Origin: Mucilaginibacter sp. Bleaf8
GTDB taxonomy: Bacteria > Bacteroidota > Bacteroidia > Sphingobacteriales > Sphingobacteriaceae
NCBI RefSeq assembly: GCF_018390515.1
Contig: NZ_JAHBBK010000001.1
Coordinates: 1,302,001 to 1,366,000 of the forward strand
Direction: 5' to 3'
Length of the DNA stretch: 64,000 nucleotides
Each line of letters opens with the position of its first letter. The stretch's first letter is position 1. A model generated the notes under the pieces. The model saw nothing but the letters and a program-made list of their open reading frames with translations, made no database searches and was not told the origin of the DNA. Below, one piece after another: positions 16,912-27,200 of the stretch. The translations under genes and the position numbers were made by a program.

Positions 16912-19335
16912 TTAATTTTTAGATGAAACAAGCTGAAAAGGCACTTTTAGCGACAGTATGATGTTACGACCGGCCTCGGGCAGGTTAATGAGCCGGTAAA
17001 AGCTGGTATGATTCAAATAGCGGGTATTGAACAGGTTTTGTGCCTGCAAGCTTACCATCACAGGCTGGTTGTATAACCTGATGCGGGTTCCCGCCTGTAC
17101 GTTTACAATATTGTATCCTGGTGACACCAATTCGGGCGGTACGATACGGTTTTGTTTAGAGGTTAACCGGTAATCAACCGATAGGTAGGTGTTGTTTAGC
17201 CCTCGTATTACCTGCGGCGACCATGTCAGATTGAGCAGCAATGATGCCGGCGGCGAAAAGGGCAAGGTGAATCCCTTTTTATCGCCCGATAGCTGGCGTG
17301 CATACACATATTCGCCCAACGCCTCCGCAGTCAGGCTTTTAAGCAGCTGGTATTTAACATCCACTTCGCCGCCATAGCGCGCAACACGGCTTTGTGTATA
17401 TTGAAATACCTGGTTACCGGCACCGTAGAAGTAATCATGTGCCGAGGTTGGATTCAGGTAGATATAGTTAGAGAAATAGTTGTAAAAAGGGCTTACCTGA
17501 ACCGACCATCTGTTATGTGCAAAGCCCACGCTCAGATCGGCTTGGTAGGATTGCTCGGGCGACAAATCAGCATTACCTTTTTCATAACTGAAGTAATGAT
17601 AATTTACGCCATTGGCACCCAACTCCTTGGCAATAGGCATCCTGAAGCTTTTACCTACATTGGCTTTGATGGTAAAGTCTTCCAGATTATAGTTCATACC
17701 AACCGACCACACCAGGCTGTTGAAAGTTCTGGTCTTATTATCAGCCCGTACCAGGTACTCGGGCGTTCTGGTATTATCCTCGTCGCGGTATGACGGAAAC
17801 CAATCCGCATAGCGGAACATGTTTATCCGGCCATAATCATACCGCAATGCGCCATGCAATAGTATACGGTCATTCAACTCAAACTTGTCGTATACAAAAG
17901 CGCCAGCCAGCGTTTGGTTAAAGGCCGGTACTAAAAAACTCCAGCCGCTTCTGTCATTGTCTTGATACTCGCCATTGATGCCGGCAGTCACGGTGTGCTT
18001 ACCAAGCGATATTACATCTCTGAAGTTTAACGAATACACATGTTTATCAAACTCCCGCTCCAGCGTAGATGGGATGCGAACGCGCATGCTATCGGGATAA
18101 TTGGGCGGCATGTAGCCATGATTTATATAGTTGCTGAACTCTTGCCTGAAATTGCGCTGGTATCCCAGCTCCATTTCCAGCTGATGATTTTCCACATGAT
18201 AAGTACTGCGGTTGATAACCTTGAAGTGATTTACCTCCTGGCTGGGCAACTGCACATCACGGCTGGAACTATCGTGCAACCGGGTATCAACCTGCCGCGG
18301 TTCCAAACCATGTGCATTAGCAAAAAAGCCGCTTTTACTGTAAACGTTACTTACATAAAATACCGAACGAAAACGATCACTAACATATCCGGTACTAAAA
18401 TGCAGGCCGGTTTCGGTTCCGGCAGTGTTACGCAGGTGATTTTTATATAACGAAACCGGATAGTTGTAAACGGAAACCTTATCAGTTGGTACCCGGTAAT
18501 CACCATAATTCTGGTAAGTTGCCCTTGCATCAAAAAACCATACCTTACTACGCCCATACAGATTGACCGAGGTGCCGTACAGGTTATTATTCGTTTTACC
18601 AATCAGATCAACCGAGCCACCCATGGTATGGGCAGCTGGTATAGGTGCCTGCTTTACATTAATCACACCGCCAATAGCGTCGGACCCATATATAAATGAG
18701 GCTGCACCTTTAATAATCTCCACCTCGCCGGCGGCAAACTGGTCTAACTCCAGCCCATGATCGGCACCCCACTGCTGGCCTTCATGCTTCACGCCTTTAT
18801 CAACCACTACAACACGGTTAAAACCTAAACCGCGTATAAGCGGCTTAGATTGCCCCGAACCAATGCCTATGGTTTTGATACCGGGCAGTCGCGATAGGGT
18901 TGCCATCAATGATCCGCCCAGGTTGCGCTGTATAAAGTCGCTGTTTACTACCTCTACGTTTAACGATTCTTCTTTCTTGCGCAGCTGTGCATATTGGTCT
19001 GTTATCACCACATCATGCAAATGATGCCGCGATGGGGTTAGTATAAGCACGATGGGTTGTGTAACCGGCAAATAAACCGTAGCTGTAGCCGTATGATAAC
19101 CATCAGTAGATGCAGAAACATTATAATTACCCCCACTCAGGCCGGTAAACCGGAAATTCCCCGCAGAGTCGGTTAAAAGGGTCCGGGAACCGGGTTGCAG
19201 AATTACTTTTACCGCTTGCAAAGGCCGTTGCGCTACGTTGCGAACGTTGCCCGACAGGGTTAACTTTTGAGCCTGAGCACTGCCCAAGCAGAGCAGATAC
19301 AGGCAAATCATACCAATAAACTTCATTAGCCGCAA
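16912..19335 (-). CDS. TonB-dependent outer membrane receptor, probable metal uptake
   Basis: 807 residues, well short of a SusC protein. Signal peptide about 1-22, a carboxypeptidase-regulatory-like domain about 25-105, plug with LKGxKTIGIGSGQSKPLIRGLGFNRVVV-type core (GIKTIGIGSGQSKPLIRGLG) and GASSFIYGSDAIGGVINV-like signature (GAASFIYGSDAIGG), then a 22-strand barrel. The plug resembles siderophore, vitamin or zinc receptors rather than glycan SusC proteins, and there is no SusD. With the His-rich lipoproteins downstream and the DUF2946-like protein upstream, a metal ion or metal complex is the best guess. Copper, zinc or another metal cannot be told apart. Confidence 0.88.
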   Translation of the reverse strand: MRLMKFIGMICLYLLCLGSAQAQKLTLSGNVRNVAQRPLQAVKVILQPGSRTLLTDSAGNFRFTGLSGGNYNVSASTDGYHTATATVYLPVTQPIVLILTPSRHHLHDVVITDQYAQLRKKEESLNVEVVNSDFIQRNLGGSLMATLSRLPGIKTIGIGSGQSKPLIRGLGFNRVVVVDKGVKHEGQQWGADHGLELDQFAAGEVEIIKGAASFIYGSDAIGGVINVKQAPIPAAHTMGGSVDLIGKTNNNLYGTSVNLYGRSKVWFFDARATYQNYGDYRVPTDKVSVYNYPVSLYKNHLRNTAGTETGLHFSTGYVSDRFRSVFYVSNVYSKSGFFANAHGLEPRQVDTRLHDSSSRDVQLPSQEVNHFKVINRSTYHVENHQLEMELGYQRNFRQEFSNYINHGYMPPNYPDSMRVRIPSTLEREFDKHVYSLNFRDVISLGKHTVTAGINGEYQDNDRSGWSFLVPAFNQTLAGAFVYDKFELNDRILLHGALRYDYGRINMFRYADWFPSYRDEDNTRTPEYLVRADNKTRTFNSLVWSVGMNYNLEDFTIKANVGKSFRMPIAKELGANGVNYHYFSYEKGNADLSPEQSYQADLSVGFAHNRWSVQVSPFYNYFSNYIYLNPTSAHDYFYGAGNQVFQYTQSRVARYGGEVDVKYQLLKSLTAEALGEYVYARQLSGDKKGFTLPFSPPASLLLNLTWSPQVIRGLNNTYLSVDYRLTSKQNRIVPPELVSPGYNIVNVQAGTRIRLYNQPVMVSLQAQNLFNTRYLNHTSFYRLINLPEAGRNIILSLKVPFQLVSSKN

Positions 19336-19484
19336 AGCTGATGCAAGCCATCACAAGCACAGAACATGCTTAAGCCAAGGCCTACACCGAACAGGTGTTA
19401 ATTAAAATGAATAAAAATGGAACTATTGCAGCGGTTGGAACCAACGGCTACATCAAAATACAGGAGGTACAGACAGTGTACTCC

Positions 19485-19883
19485 TTAGCAGGAAATAATA
19501 GGAGGACCCTTGTTGGTAAAGCCCTGAAGCGTGAATTTATAAATACCGGCATACACACGATGACCTAAAGTGACTGCTTTAGGCATGGGCACGGTAAGCA
19601 CCGGCGGATAAGAAACATGCAGCTCGCTACCATGCTTATGCGCATAATAATCACAAAGCTTACATTTATCGGACGCAAAAACATACTCTTCGTCAGTACC
19701 ATCATCATCCGATTGCTCGGTTTTTACAACCCGTGTATGGCTGTGAAATGCCTGCACTACCGAAATAGACACAAACAGCACCACCATCAGGCATGCTAAC
19801 GCCCGACTAAAAATGCTGATATGTTTGTTTCTGTGCTCTTTCACAATTGCAACAAAATTGCATCTTTTAATAGTATTTGACAA
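19485..19883 (-). CDS. DUF2946-like His/Cys membrane-anchored protein
   Basis: 132 codons from ATG at 19883; internal GTG at 19844 (VKEHRNKHISIF) may be the real start. One hydrophobic span (ALACLMVVLFVSISVVQAF) is followed by HSHTR, an acidic loop, the motif CKLCDYYAHKHGS and a C-terminal GPPIIS. The order of span, CxxC, His cluster and terminal GPP resembles DUF2946-type proteins that sit beside metal receptor genes. Likely a periplasmic metal-binding accessory. It precedes the TonB receptor gene by 149 bp on the same strand. A repeat that could be an operator overlaps the first codons. Confidence 0.65.
   Translation of the reverse strand: MSNTIKRCNFVAIVKEHRNKHISIFSRALACLMVVLFVSISVVQAFHSHTRVVKTEQSDDDGTDEEYVFASDKCKLCDYYAHKHGSELHVSYPPVLTVPMPKAVTLGHRVYAGIYKFTLQGFTNKGPPIISC
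19848..19862. promoter_or_regulatory. TGCAA-N5-TTGCA repeat, candidate operator
   Basis: TGCAA and TTGCA form an inverted repeat around five bases; the same stretch also contains AATTGCA twice, 11 bp apart (one helical turn). It lies at the 5' end of the metal-uptake group, where a Fur/Zur-type repressor would bind. Identity of any regulator is unknown. Confidence 0.3.
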
Positions 19884-20042
19884 GTATCTTTCTAAAATTT
19901 ATTCAATACGCAAGAAGCATTCGTTTTAAAACACTGAAAATCAGAGCTAAATATTGCGCAACATTAGAGTTATCAGCATTGCCTTCACCAAAACAGTTGT
20001 AGTATGTTTTTATAAGAAGAGCCCAATGCCATAGCAAGATTG

Positions 20043-20075
20043 TTGGTTAGATTTAAATACTTAAAGATACCTTTG
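20043..20075 (+). promoter_or_regulatory. Promoter of aminopeptidase P gene
   Basis: TACCTTTG at 20068-20075 matches TAnnTTTG, and TTG at 20043-20045 lies 22 bp upstream, close to the Bacteroidota -33/-7 spacing. The ATG follows 22 bp downstream. Confidence 0.5.
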
Positions 20076-20097
20076 CAAAAACGTTAATACTGTTGTA

Positions 20098-21873
20098 ATG
20101 ACCTATAAAGAAAAACTCGAAGCCATTCGCGCGCAAATGAAAGCCCATGGCGTAGATGCTTATATTATTCCGTCAGCCGATCCGCACATCAGCGAGTATG
20201 TGCCCGATCATTACAAATGCCTGCATTTTGCTTCCGGCTTTACCGGATCGGCAGGTACACTGGTAATTACGCATGATTTTGCCGGGTTGTGGACCGATGC
20301 CAGATATTTTGTACAGGCTGCCGAACAGTTGCAAGACACCGGTTATGAGCTGATGAAATTAAAAGTGCAGCACACGCCCGAATATATTGACTGGCTGCAT
20401 GAGGTAATGGCCGATAATGCTGTTATTGCTTGTGATGACCGCATGCTTTCTGTAATGTTGGGCGAACTTTTAGAAAAACAACTGGCCGACAAAAACATTC
20501 AGCTTAAAAGCTATGATTTTTTAAATGATATATGGGCTAACCGGCCACCATTGCCTGCCGAAAAAGCTTTTTTAATTAATGATAAGTATACAGGCGAAGC
20601 TACTACTGCAAAATTGAACCGGTTAAGAGCTGCGCTGAAAAACTACAGGGCAAACTACCATTTGGTGTCATCATTAGATGATATTGCCTGGCTATTTAAC
20701 ATCCGCGGTAAAGATGTAAGCTATAACCCCGTTGTTTTAAGTTTTGCGTTGGTAAGCCAAACAGATGCCACGCTTTTTATCACCCCCGATAAATTATCGG
20801 AGCAGGATGAACAACTCTTGCAACAACAAGGCGTTACCCTACTGCCTTATGAGGCTATTGATAAAGCACTGGCCAGCATACCGCAAAACAGCAGCATCTT
20901 AATAGACCCTAAACGTAATTGCTTTGGCTTGTATAAACTATTGCCAAAAGGCGTACATATTTTACAGGACATTAATCCATCCACTAACTTCAAAGCAGTT
21001 AAAAACCAAATCGAAATTGAAAGCATGCGGGCTACCATGCTGAAAGATGGGGTTGCCATGACCCGCTTTATGAAGTGGATTGAGGACAACATCAGCAAAA
21101 CACCAATCACCGAACTCTCTGCGGCTGAAGTGCTACAAAATTTCAGAGCCGAACAAGAAGGCTTCTCCGGCATCAGCTTTAATACAATCAGTGCTTATAA
21201 AGAACATGGTGCACTGCCACACTATGCCGCTACGCCCGAGAGCAACAGCGAGGTTAAACCTGAAAGTTTATTCCTGGTAGATTCGGGCGGCCAGTACTTT
21301 TACGGCACTACCGATATTACTCGTGTTATACCAATGGGTAACGCTACAGCCGAAGAGCGGGCTGATTATAGCTTGGTGTTAAAAGCCATGATTGAAGGAT
21401 CAATCACCCGTTTCCCGAAAGGCACGCGCGGCTATCAGATTGATGCCATTTGCCGCAAGCCATTATGGGATTATGCTATTAATTATGGCCACGGCACAGG
21501 GCATGGTATCGGCTTTTATCTCAATGTGCATGAAGGTCCGCAGGTATTAAACCCTACCAATGCACCGGTTGCGTTGGAACTAGGTATGATTACGTCTATA
21601 GAACCTGGTGTATATCGTCCCGGCAAACATGGCATCCGGATAGAGAACCTGGTTTTAACGGTACAAGATCAGGTGAGTGAGTTTGAAGAGTTTTATGCCT
21701 TTGAAACGCTTACCCTGGCTTTTATTGACACATCGCTGGTAGAAAAGGATTTGCTGGAACAAAGGCACATCAACTGGCTTAACCAGTACCACCAAACAGT
21801 ATATGAAAAACTGAGCCCGTACTTAACCGCCGAAGAAAGCGGTTGGCTTAAGGAAAAGACAACAGCTATTTAA
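20098..21873 (+). CDS. Xaa-Pro aminopeptidase (aminopeptidase P, M24B)
   Basis: 591 residues, the length of the long three-domain aminopeptidase P form. Two creatinase-like N-terminal domains (about 1-310, with YIIPSADPHISEY and FTGSAGTLVI) precede a pita-bread catalytic domain. Metal ligands are visible in LVDSGGQYFYGTTDITR (two Asp), the GHGTGHGIGFYLNVHEGP region (His) and two Glu (SIEPGVY, IRIENL). It removes N-terminal residues before proline, in the cytoplasm as no signal peptide is present. It has its own promoter and terminator, so is monocistronic. Confidence 0.95.
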   Translation: MTYKEKLEAIRAQMKAHGVDAYIIPSADPHISEYVPDHYKCLHFASGFTGSAGTLVITHDFAGLWTDARYFVQAAEQLQDTGYELMKLKVQHTPEYIDWLHEVMADNAVIACDDRMLSVMLGELLEKQLADKNIQLKSYDFLNDIWANRPPLPAEKAFLINDKYTGEATTAKLNRLRAALKNYRANYHLVSSLDDIAWLFNIRGKDVSYNPVVLSFALVSQTDATLFITPDKLSEQDEQLLQQQGVTLLPYEAIDKALASIPQNSSILIDPKRNCFGLYKLLPKGVHILQDINPSTNFKAVKNQIEIESMRATMLKDGVAMTRFMKWIEDNISKTPITELSAAEVLQNFRAEQEGFSGISFNTISAYKEHGALPHYAATPESNSEVKPESLFLVDSGGQYFYGTTDITRVIPMGNATAEERADYSLVLKAMIEGSITRFPKGTRGYQIDAICRKPLWDYAINYGHGTGHGIGFYLNVHEGPQVLNPTNAPVALELGMITSIEPGVYRPGKHGIRIENLVLTVQDQVSEFEEFYAFETLTLAFIDTSLVEKDLLEQRHINWLNQYHQTVYEKLSPYLTAEESGWLKEKTTAI

Positions 21874-21878
21874 AAAGC

Positions 21879-21906
21879 AAAAAGGGAGCAATTAGCTCCC
21901 TTTTTT
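21879..21906 (+). terminator. Intrinsic terminator after aminopeptidase P
   Basis: AAAAAGGGAGC and GCTCCCTTTTTT around loop AATTA, just after the stop codon. Confidence 0.85.
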
Positions 21907-22166
21907 GTTTAACGCCAAAATCAACAATGTGATCGGTTGTTATACAAGGCTTAAATAATACGTAGAGTTAATGTGTACTAAAATTAAATCTTAGATAAAA
22001 AGTTTTATGTGGACATTTTAAACTAATCAGTTGAATGCTTTACCTAAATAAGTTTACAGAAACTTAAATCTGATTATAGCGATAGTTAATTTGCTTTTTT
22101 ACAAAAAGTAATATTATTTTACCATTGCTTAAGGGGTTAAGCCTCTATAGCCTACCAATTACATCT

Positions 22167-22754
22167 ATGCTTATTGAGACATTTGCTAATGAGAAGGCGT
22201 TGTTGCAACAAGTTGCTGCAGGTAATGAGCAGGCTTTTCGCTGCCTGTTTATGCAGTATCACCAGTTGCTGGCAACTCACATATACCGCATTACCGAATC
22301 AGCCGAAGTGGCAGAGGAGATCGTACAGGATGTTTTTTTAAAAATATGGCTTAACCGCCATACGCTGCTCACCGTGGCTAATTTTAAAGCGTACTTATTT
22401 GTAGCATCCAAAAACCATGCGTTGAATGAGCTACGCAAAATAGTACGTGAGCGCATAAAGCAGAATAGTTATATTACTGAAGCTATCCGGCATAATAACG
22501 AATTAACAGAAGTTAACCATACTTATTATGCCTTGCTCGATAAAGCTATTGACCAGTTACCGGCTCAGCAAAAAAAGGTATACCTTTTGAGCAGACATGA
22601 ACGGCTTAAATATACCGAGATTGGCCAGCGCTTAGGTATTTCAACCGAATCGGTTAAAAAATACCTGCAACTGGCCAAATCGTCCATCAACGGTTTTTTG
22701 CTTAAAAACCAAGAGGTTAGTTTATCCTTGTTATTGATCATAAAATTTTTATAA
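22167..22754 (+). CDS. ECF RNA polymerase sigma-70 factor (FecI-like)
   Basis: 195 residues from ATG at 22167; an in-frame TTG at 22125 would add 14 residues with no homology value, so the ATG is preferred. Region 2 is near residues 15-70 (GNEQAFRCLFMQYH, VAEEIVQDVFLKIWLNR) and region 4 near 130-180 (LPAQQKKVYLLSRHERLKYTEIGQR in pieces, STESVKKYLQLAKSSI). It pairs with the FecR gene 109 bp downstream and should drive the second SusCD operon. Confidence 0.92.
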   Translation: MLIETFANEKALLQQVAAGNEQAFRCLFMQYHQLLATHIYRITESAEVAEEIVQDVFLKIWLNRHTLLTVANFKAYLFVASKNHALNELRKIVRERIKQNSYITEAIRHNNELTEVNHTYYALLDKAIDQLPAQQKKVYLLSRHERLKYTEIGQRLGISTESVKKYLQLAKSSINGFLLKNQEVSLSLLLIIKFL

Positions 22755-22862
22755 TTTTTTCTGAGCAGGCATACCCCCTTTTTAGCACGCGTATGTGTCT
22801 TTAAGAATAGAGAGCCCCCCGGCTACTGATTAACCAATTGCCCTAACAGGTTTTATTCTTGC

Positions 22863-24059
22863 ATGAACAATAAAAAATTCAGGTTATTATACCTGTTCGA
22901 TAAGTATTATAAAAAAACGGCATCATCCGCTGAGATTGGTGAGTTGTTTTATTTATTGAACCTGGACAGGCATGATCGTGAAACAACCTTATTGCTTAAA
23001 AAAGCATGGGATGAACTACAGGCCGACACGAAGATCATACCTGCAGAAAAAAGCGAGGCTATACTAAATAACATCTTGCATAAAGCAAATCAACCGTTAC
23101 TAATCAGTACACCCCAATCCAATCCTAAATCAAACTTGTGGTTAAAGCTCAGCATAGCAGCTTCCGTTTTGCTGGTTGGTGGGTTAACCGTATTCATAAA
23201 ATTTAAAGCGTCAGATCAAACCCTACCTAAGCATAGGATAGCTAAAGTAGAAACTACCTCACAGCATGAGCGCCACCCCGTTCTGAAACTATCGAACGGA
23301 ACGATGATTGTTTTGGACGAAGCGCATAAAGGCTTGCTCAGCAAGCAGGGCGGTGTTGAAATAAGCAAGAGTAAGGAAGGCATGCTGGTATTTAACACGA
23401 TCAGCCATAACACTGCAAAAACAGTTTACAGCACCATAGCCACGCCGGCCGGCATCCAGTATCAGGTTGTATTGCCCGACGGATCAAAGGTGTGGCTTAA
23501 TGCCGCAAGCTCTTTAACTTTTCCATCCAGCTTTACCGGCAAAACCCGCAATGTACAGGTGGCGGGCGAGGCCTACTTTGAGGTTGCAAAGAATGCAAAG
23601 CAGCCATTCGTTGTTCAATCGGGCCTTACGCGCATCCAGGTAGTGGGAACACATTTCAATGTGCGTAATTATGAAAACGAGTCTGCCGCAAAAACCACCT
23701 TGTTGGAGGGCGGCATCCGCATTACCGATGGCCGGGACGAAAACATTTTAAAACCAGGCGATCAGGCTTCTATCCGTACTAATAGCAGCATGCAAATTGA
23801 ACGCGATGTAAACACCGCCGAAATTACCGGCTGGAAAAACGGCGTGTTTGTATTTGATGATGCAACCATAAGTGAAGTGCTGCAGGAGGCTGCAAGGTGG
23901 TATGATCTGAATATTATTTACCAGGGCAAAATACCCGCAAAAAAATTCACCGGCACCCTACCCCGCAAAGTGAAGGTAGATGAGCTGCTTGAAATGCTCA
24001 GGTATACAGGCGTAAACCTGAAAGCCGATGGCAAAAATATCATCGTTTTAAACCAATAA
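22863..24059 (+). CDS. FecR-family anti-sigma factor
   Basis: 398 residues. Cytoplasmic sigma-binding part about 1-90, membrane span about 92-113 (LWLKLSIAASVLLVGGLTV), a linker with a LSNGTMIVLDEA strand, a FecR domain about 185-290 (ATPAGIQYQVVLPDGSKVWLN, VAGEAYFEV) and a C-terminal DUF4974 domain about 325-395. It is longer than the first FecR by an extra periplasmic linker. It should restrain the sigma factor encoded upstream and respond to the STN domain of the SusC encoded downstream. Confidence 0.92.
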   Translation: MNNKKFRLLYLFDKYYKKTASSAEIGELFYLLNLDRHDRETTLLLKKAWDELQADTKIIPAEKSEAILNNILHKANQPLLISTPQSNPKSNLWLKLSIAASVLLVGGLTVFIKFKASDQTLPKHRIAKVETTSQHERHPVLKLSNGTMIVLDEAHKGLLSKQGGVEISKSKEGMLVFNTISHNTAKTVYSTIATPAGIQYQVVLPDGSKVWLNAASSLTFPSSFTGKTRNVQVAGEAYFEVAKNAKQPFVVQSGLTRIQVVGTHFNVRNYENESAAKTTLLEGGIRITDGRDENILKPGDQASIRTNSSMQIERDVNTAEITGWKNGVFVFDDATISEVLQEAARWYDLNIIYQGKIPAKKFTGTLPRKVKVDELLEMLRYTGVNLKADGKNIIVLNQ

Positions 24060-24089
24060 CTATATACCAATTTAAGTAAACCCGTAAGT

Positions 24090-24119
24090 ATGAAAAAGCA
24101 ATTTTACCACTCCGGCTGA
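24090..24119 (+). other. Nine-codon mini-ORF between fecR and susC
   Basis: ATG then KKQFYHSG and stop. It lies in the leader of the second SusC gene, just before a structured segment. The peptide looks like the opening of some Bacteroidota exported receptors, so it may be a remnant start or a leader peptide. Translation is unproven. Confidence 0.25.
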
Positions 24120-24143
24120 ATGTAGTTGCCCATAAACAAAAGA

Positions 24144-24190
24144 GCCGGCAAGTGCTGCAACACTTAACCGGCAATGTTGGGCCTTCACTA
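24144..24190 (+). promoter_or_regulatory. Structured fecR-susC intergenic segment, second operon
   Basis: GCCGG (24144-24148) plus AAGTG (24150-24154) pair with CACTT (24161-24165) plus CCGGC (24168-24172), giving a two-part hairpin, followed by GGGCCTTCACTAT. Both the GCCGG start and the GGGCCTT end recur in the same interval of the first operon (7634-7694). A common role in setting SusC levels is inferred. Confidence 0.4.
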
Positions 24191-24238
24191 TCACCATTTT
24201 ACAAACTGACAATTTATTAACCCAATCTCTACTAATCT

Positions 24239-27200
24239 ATGAAATCTAATGCAAAGGCCGTGCATCAGGTATGGCCCCCTACATCAAAATTTTTGCTGGC
24301 AATGAAATTCACTGCATTCTTTTTAATTGCAGCCCTTACCCAGGTGAGTGCCAAAACTTACAGTCAGCAGGTTACGCTGAACGAGAAGAACACCTCCCTT
24401 AAAAAGCTACTTTCAACAATAGAGAAGCAAACCGGGTACCACTTTTTGTATGATAAGATGGATTTGGCTGCAGCAAAAGCAATCAGCATACAAATGCGTA
24501 ATGCACCTGTATCACAAGCTATGGAAGTAGCCTTTAAAGATCAGCCTTTGACTTACAAGATTTTTACTGAAACGATTGTTATCCGTAAAAAAGACGCTCC
24601 ATTAAACGCAAGCATCGTAGCCGACCAAACCATTCAGGGTAAAGTGGTTGACGAGCAAGGCTTAGGCGTACCCGGAGCCAGCGTAAAAGTAAAAGGCACT
24701 ACAACCGGTGCCACTACCGATGTTAACGGTAGCTTTTCACTTAGAGTGGCTGATGCTAATAGCACCTTGGTGGTTACCAGTGTCGGATTCACATCGCAGG
24801 AAGTAGCCTTAGGTGGCCGCACAACCCTCACTATTTCCCTTAAAACCGAAACCCGCCTGCTGAACGCCGTAGTAGCCATTGGTTACGGTGCGCAAAGAAA
24901 ATCGGATTTAACCGGTTCGGTTGCGTCGGTAAAAAGCGAAACCTTACAGGAAAGGCCGGCCACCAACGTGGAGCAGCAATTGCAAGGCCGCGTAGCAGGT
25001 GTCAATGTATCTATCAACTCGGGCCGCCCTGGTGGTAGCACCAATGTAATTATTCGTGGTGCTAACTCTATTAATGCCAACAACAGCCCGCTTTATGTAG
25101 TGGATGGTGTAATTGGTGCCGGCCCGATAAATTACCTTAACCCAAATGATATCGAATCGATTGACGTGTTAAAAGATGCGTCATCAACCGCTATTTACGG
25201 TGCGCGTGGAGCTAACGGTGTAATTATCGTTACCACCAAACGAGGCAGCAACAACGGCGGGCGAGTTAACTATAACAGCTATGTGAGCTTCGGTACCATG
25301 GCGCGGAAACTGGATGTGTTGAACTCAAAAGAGTTTATACAGGTTGAAGATAATGCTTACCGCAACGCACAGAAATACGACCCGACTGGTTTTGCACAGG
25401 GTAAGTACAAAAACCCGCAGGATTACCGCAGAACATTGCCTAACCTTTTCGACTCTAACGGTAACCCTTTGTATGATACCGACTGGCAAAAAGAGGCTAC
25501 CCAAACAGCCGTTAGCAATAACCAGAACATTTCATTTACCGGTGGTAATAAGGAAACATCTTACGGCTTATTTTTAAACTACGCCAACGAGAACGGTATC
25601 GTCCGCGAATCGAACCTAAGAAGATTTTCAGGTCGTTTTGTGTTCGACAGCCAGATTAAACCCTGGATGAAAGTAGGCGGTAGCTTAACTTTTAACAACG
25701 TTGATGACCATCAGGTAGACAACGGCACCGGCGGTTTAACTATTACCCGTATGATGGTTGAAACACTGCCCATCATCCCGGTAATGTATCCAAATGGTAA
25801 ATATGGCAGCAACGCCGATTATCCGAATATGGAAGGTGGCGAAAACCCGGTGAACCTGCAGCGTAACCGCTACGATTTGTATCGTACCCAAACTACCCTG
25901 GGCAATGTTTATGTGAATCTGAACCTGACCAAGGATCTGGAATTCCGCAGTACGTTAGGTGTTAATACCAATAACCAACAGGGTGATTTTTATTCGAGCC
26001 GCACACTGCGCCAGTTAAGTGCTGATGTTCAGGGCGAGGCACGTATAGACAACACCCGTCAAAACTACTGGCAAACAGAAAACTATTTTACCTACAACAA
26101 AAAAATCAACGATAATAACCGAGTGAATGCCGTATTAGGTTTAAGCTGGCAGGCTAATGACAGCTTTACTAACCGTGCGATAACTCAAGGCTTTACCGAC
26201 GACTTTTTCCAGTACTTTAACTTAGGTGCCGGTTCAAACCCACAGGCCCCATCTTCATACTTTTATAAGTGGAGCATGAACTCCTATTTCGGCCGTTTAA
26301 ACTACACCTTGAACGAGAAATATTTGTTTACAGTAACTGGCCGTTATGATGGTTCTTCTAAATTCGGTGAGAACAAAAAGTATGCATTCTTCCCGTCTGC
26401 AGCATTTGCATGGCGCGTTTCTGAAGAAGGTTTCCTGAAAAACAATAAAACAATCAGCAACCTGAAATTCCGCACCAGCTACGGCTTAACCGGTAACTCA
26501 GAAATAACGCCCTATAACTCTTTAGCATTTTTAACTAACTCTACGGCTATTTTTGGTGGAACAAGAGCATCGGGCACAAGCATCTCTACCCTTGCCAACC
26601 CTGATCTGAAATGGGAAAGAACCGCACAGTTCGATGCAGGTATCGAGTTAGGTTTATTCAACAACCGCATTAGCTTTGAGGGAGACGTTTATTATAAGAA
26701 AACAACCGATATGTTGCTAAATGCACCTGTACCTATCTCAAGCGGTTTCTCAAGCATTTATAAAAACATTGGAAGCTTATCAAACAAAGGTGTAGAGCTG
26801 GCACTGAATACAGTTAACATTAAAACCTCTAACTTTAACTGGAGCACTACCTTCAACATTTCTATTAATAAAAACAAAATATTGGCATTGGGCGAAGCTA
26901 ATGATGACATTTTCCCAAGCCCGTACTTTCTTTCAAATACCAATATCATCCGGGTTGGCGAATCGGCAGGGGCATTCTATGGCCGTGTACGAGAAGGTAT
27001 CTGGGGCACCAATGAAGCTGCAGAAGCTGCTAAATATGGCAAGCTTCCTGGCGACGTTAAACACAAAGATATCAATGGCGACGGCCAGATCAATGATGCC
27101 GACCGTGTTATTATAGGCAAAGGCCTGCCTACAGGCTTTGGTACATTCTCGAACACCTTCCGTTACAAACAACTGGATTTGACTGTAGACCTGCAATACA

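Noticed and set aside
22125-22166. Upstream TTG start of second sigma factor
   Set aside because: The extra residues do not match the family; ATG 22167 gives the usual start.
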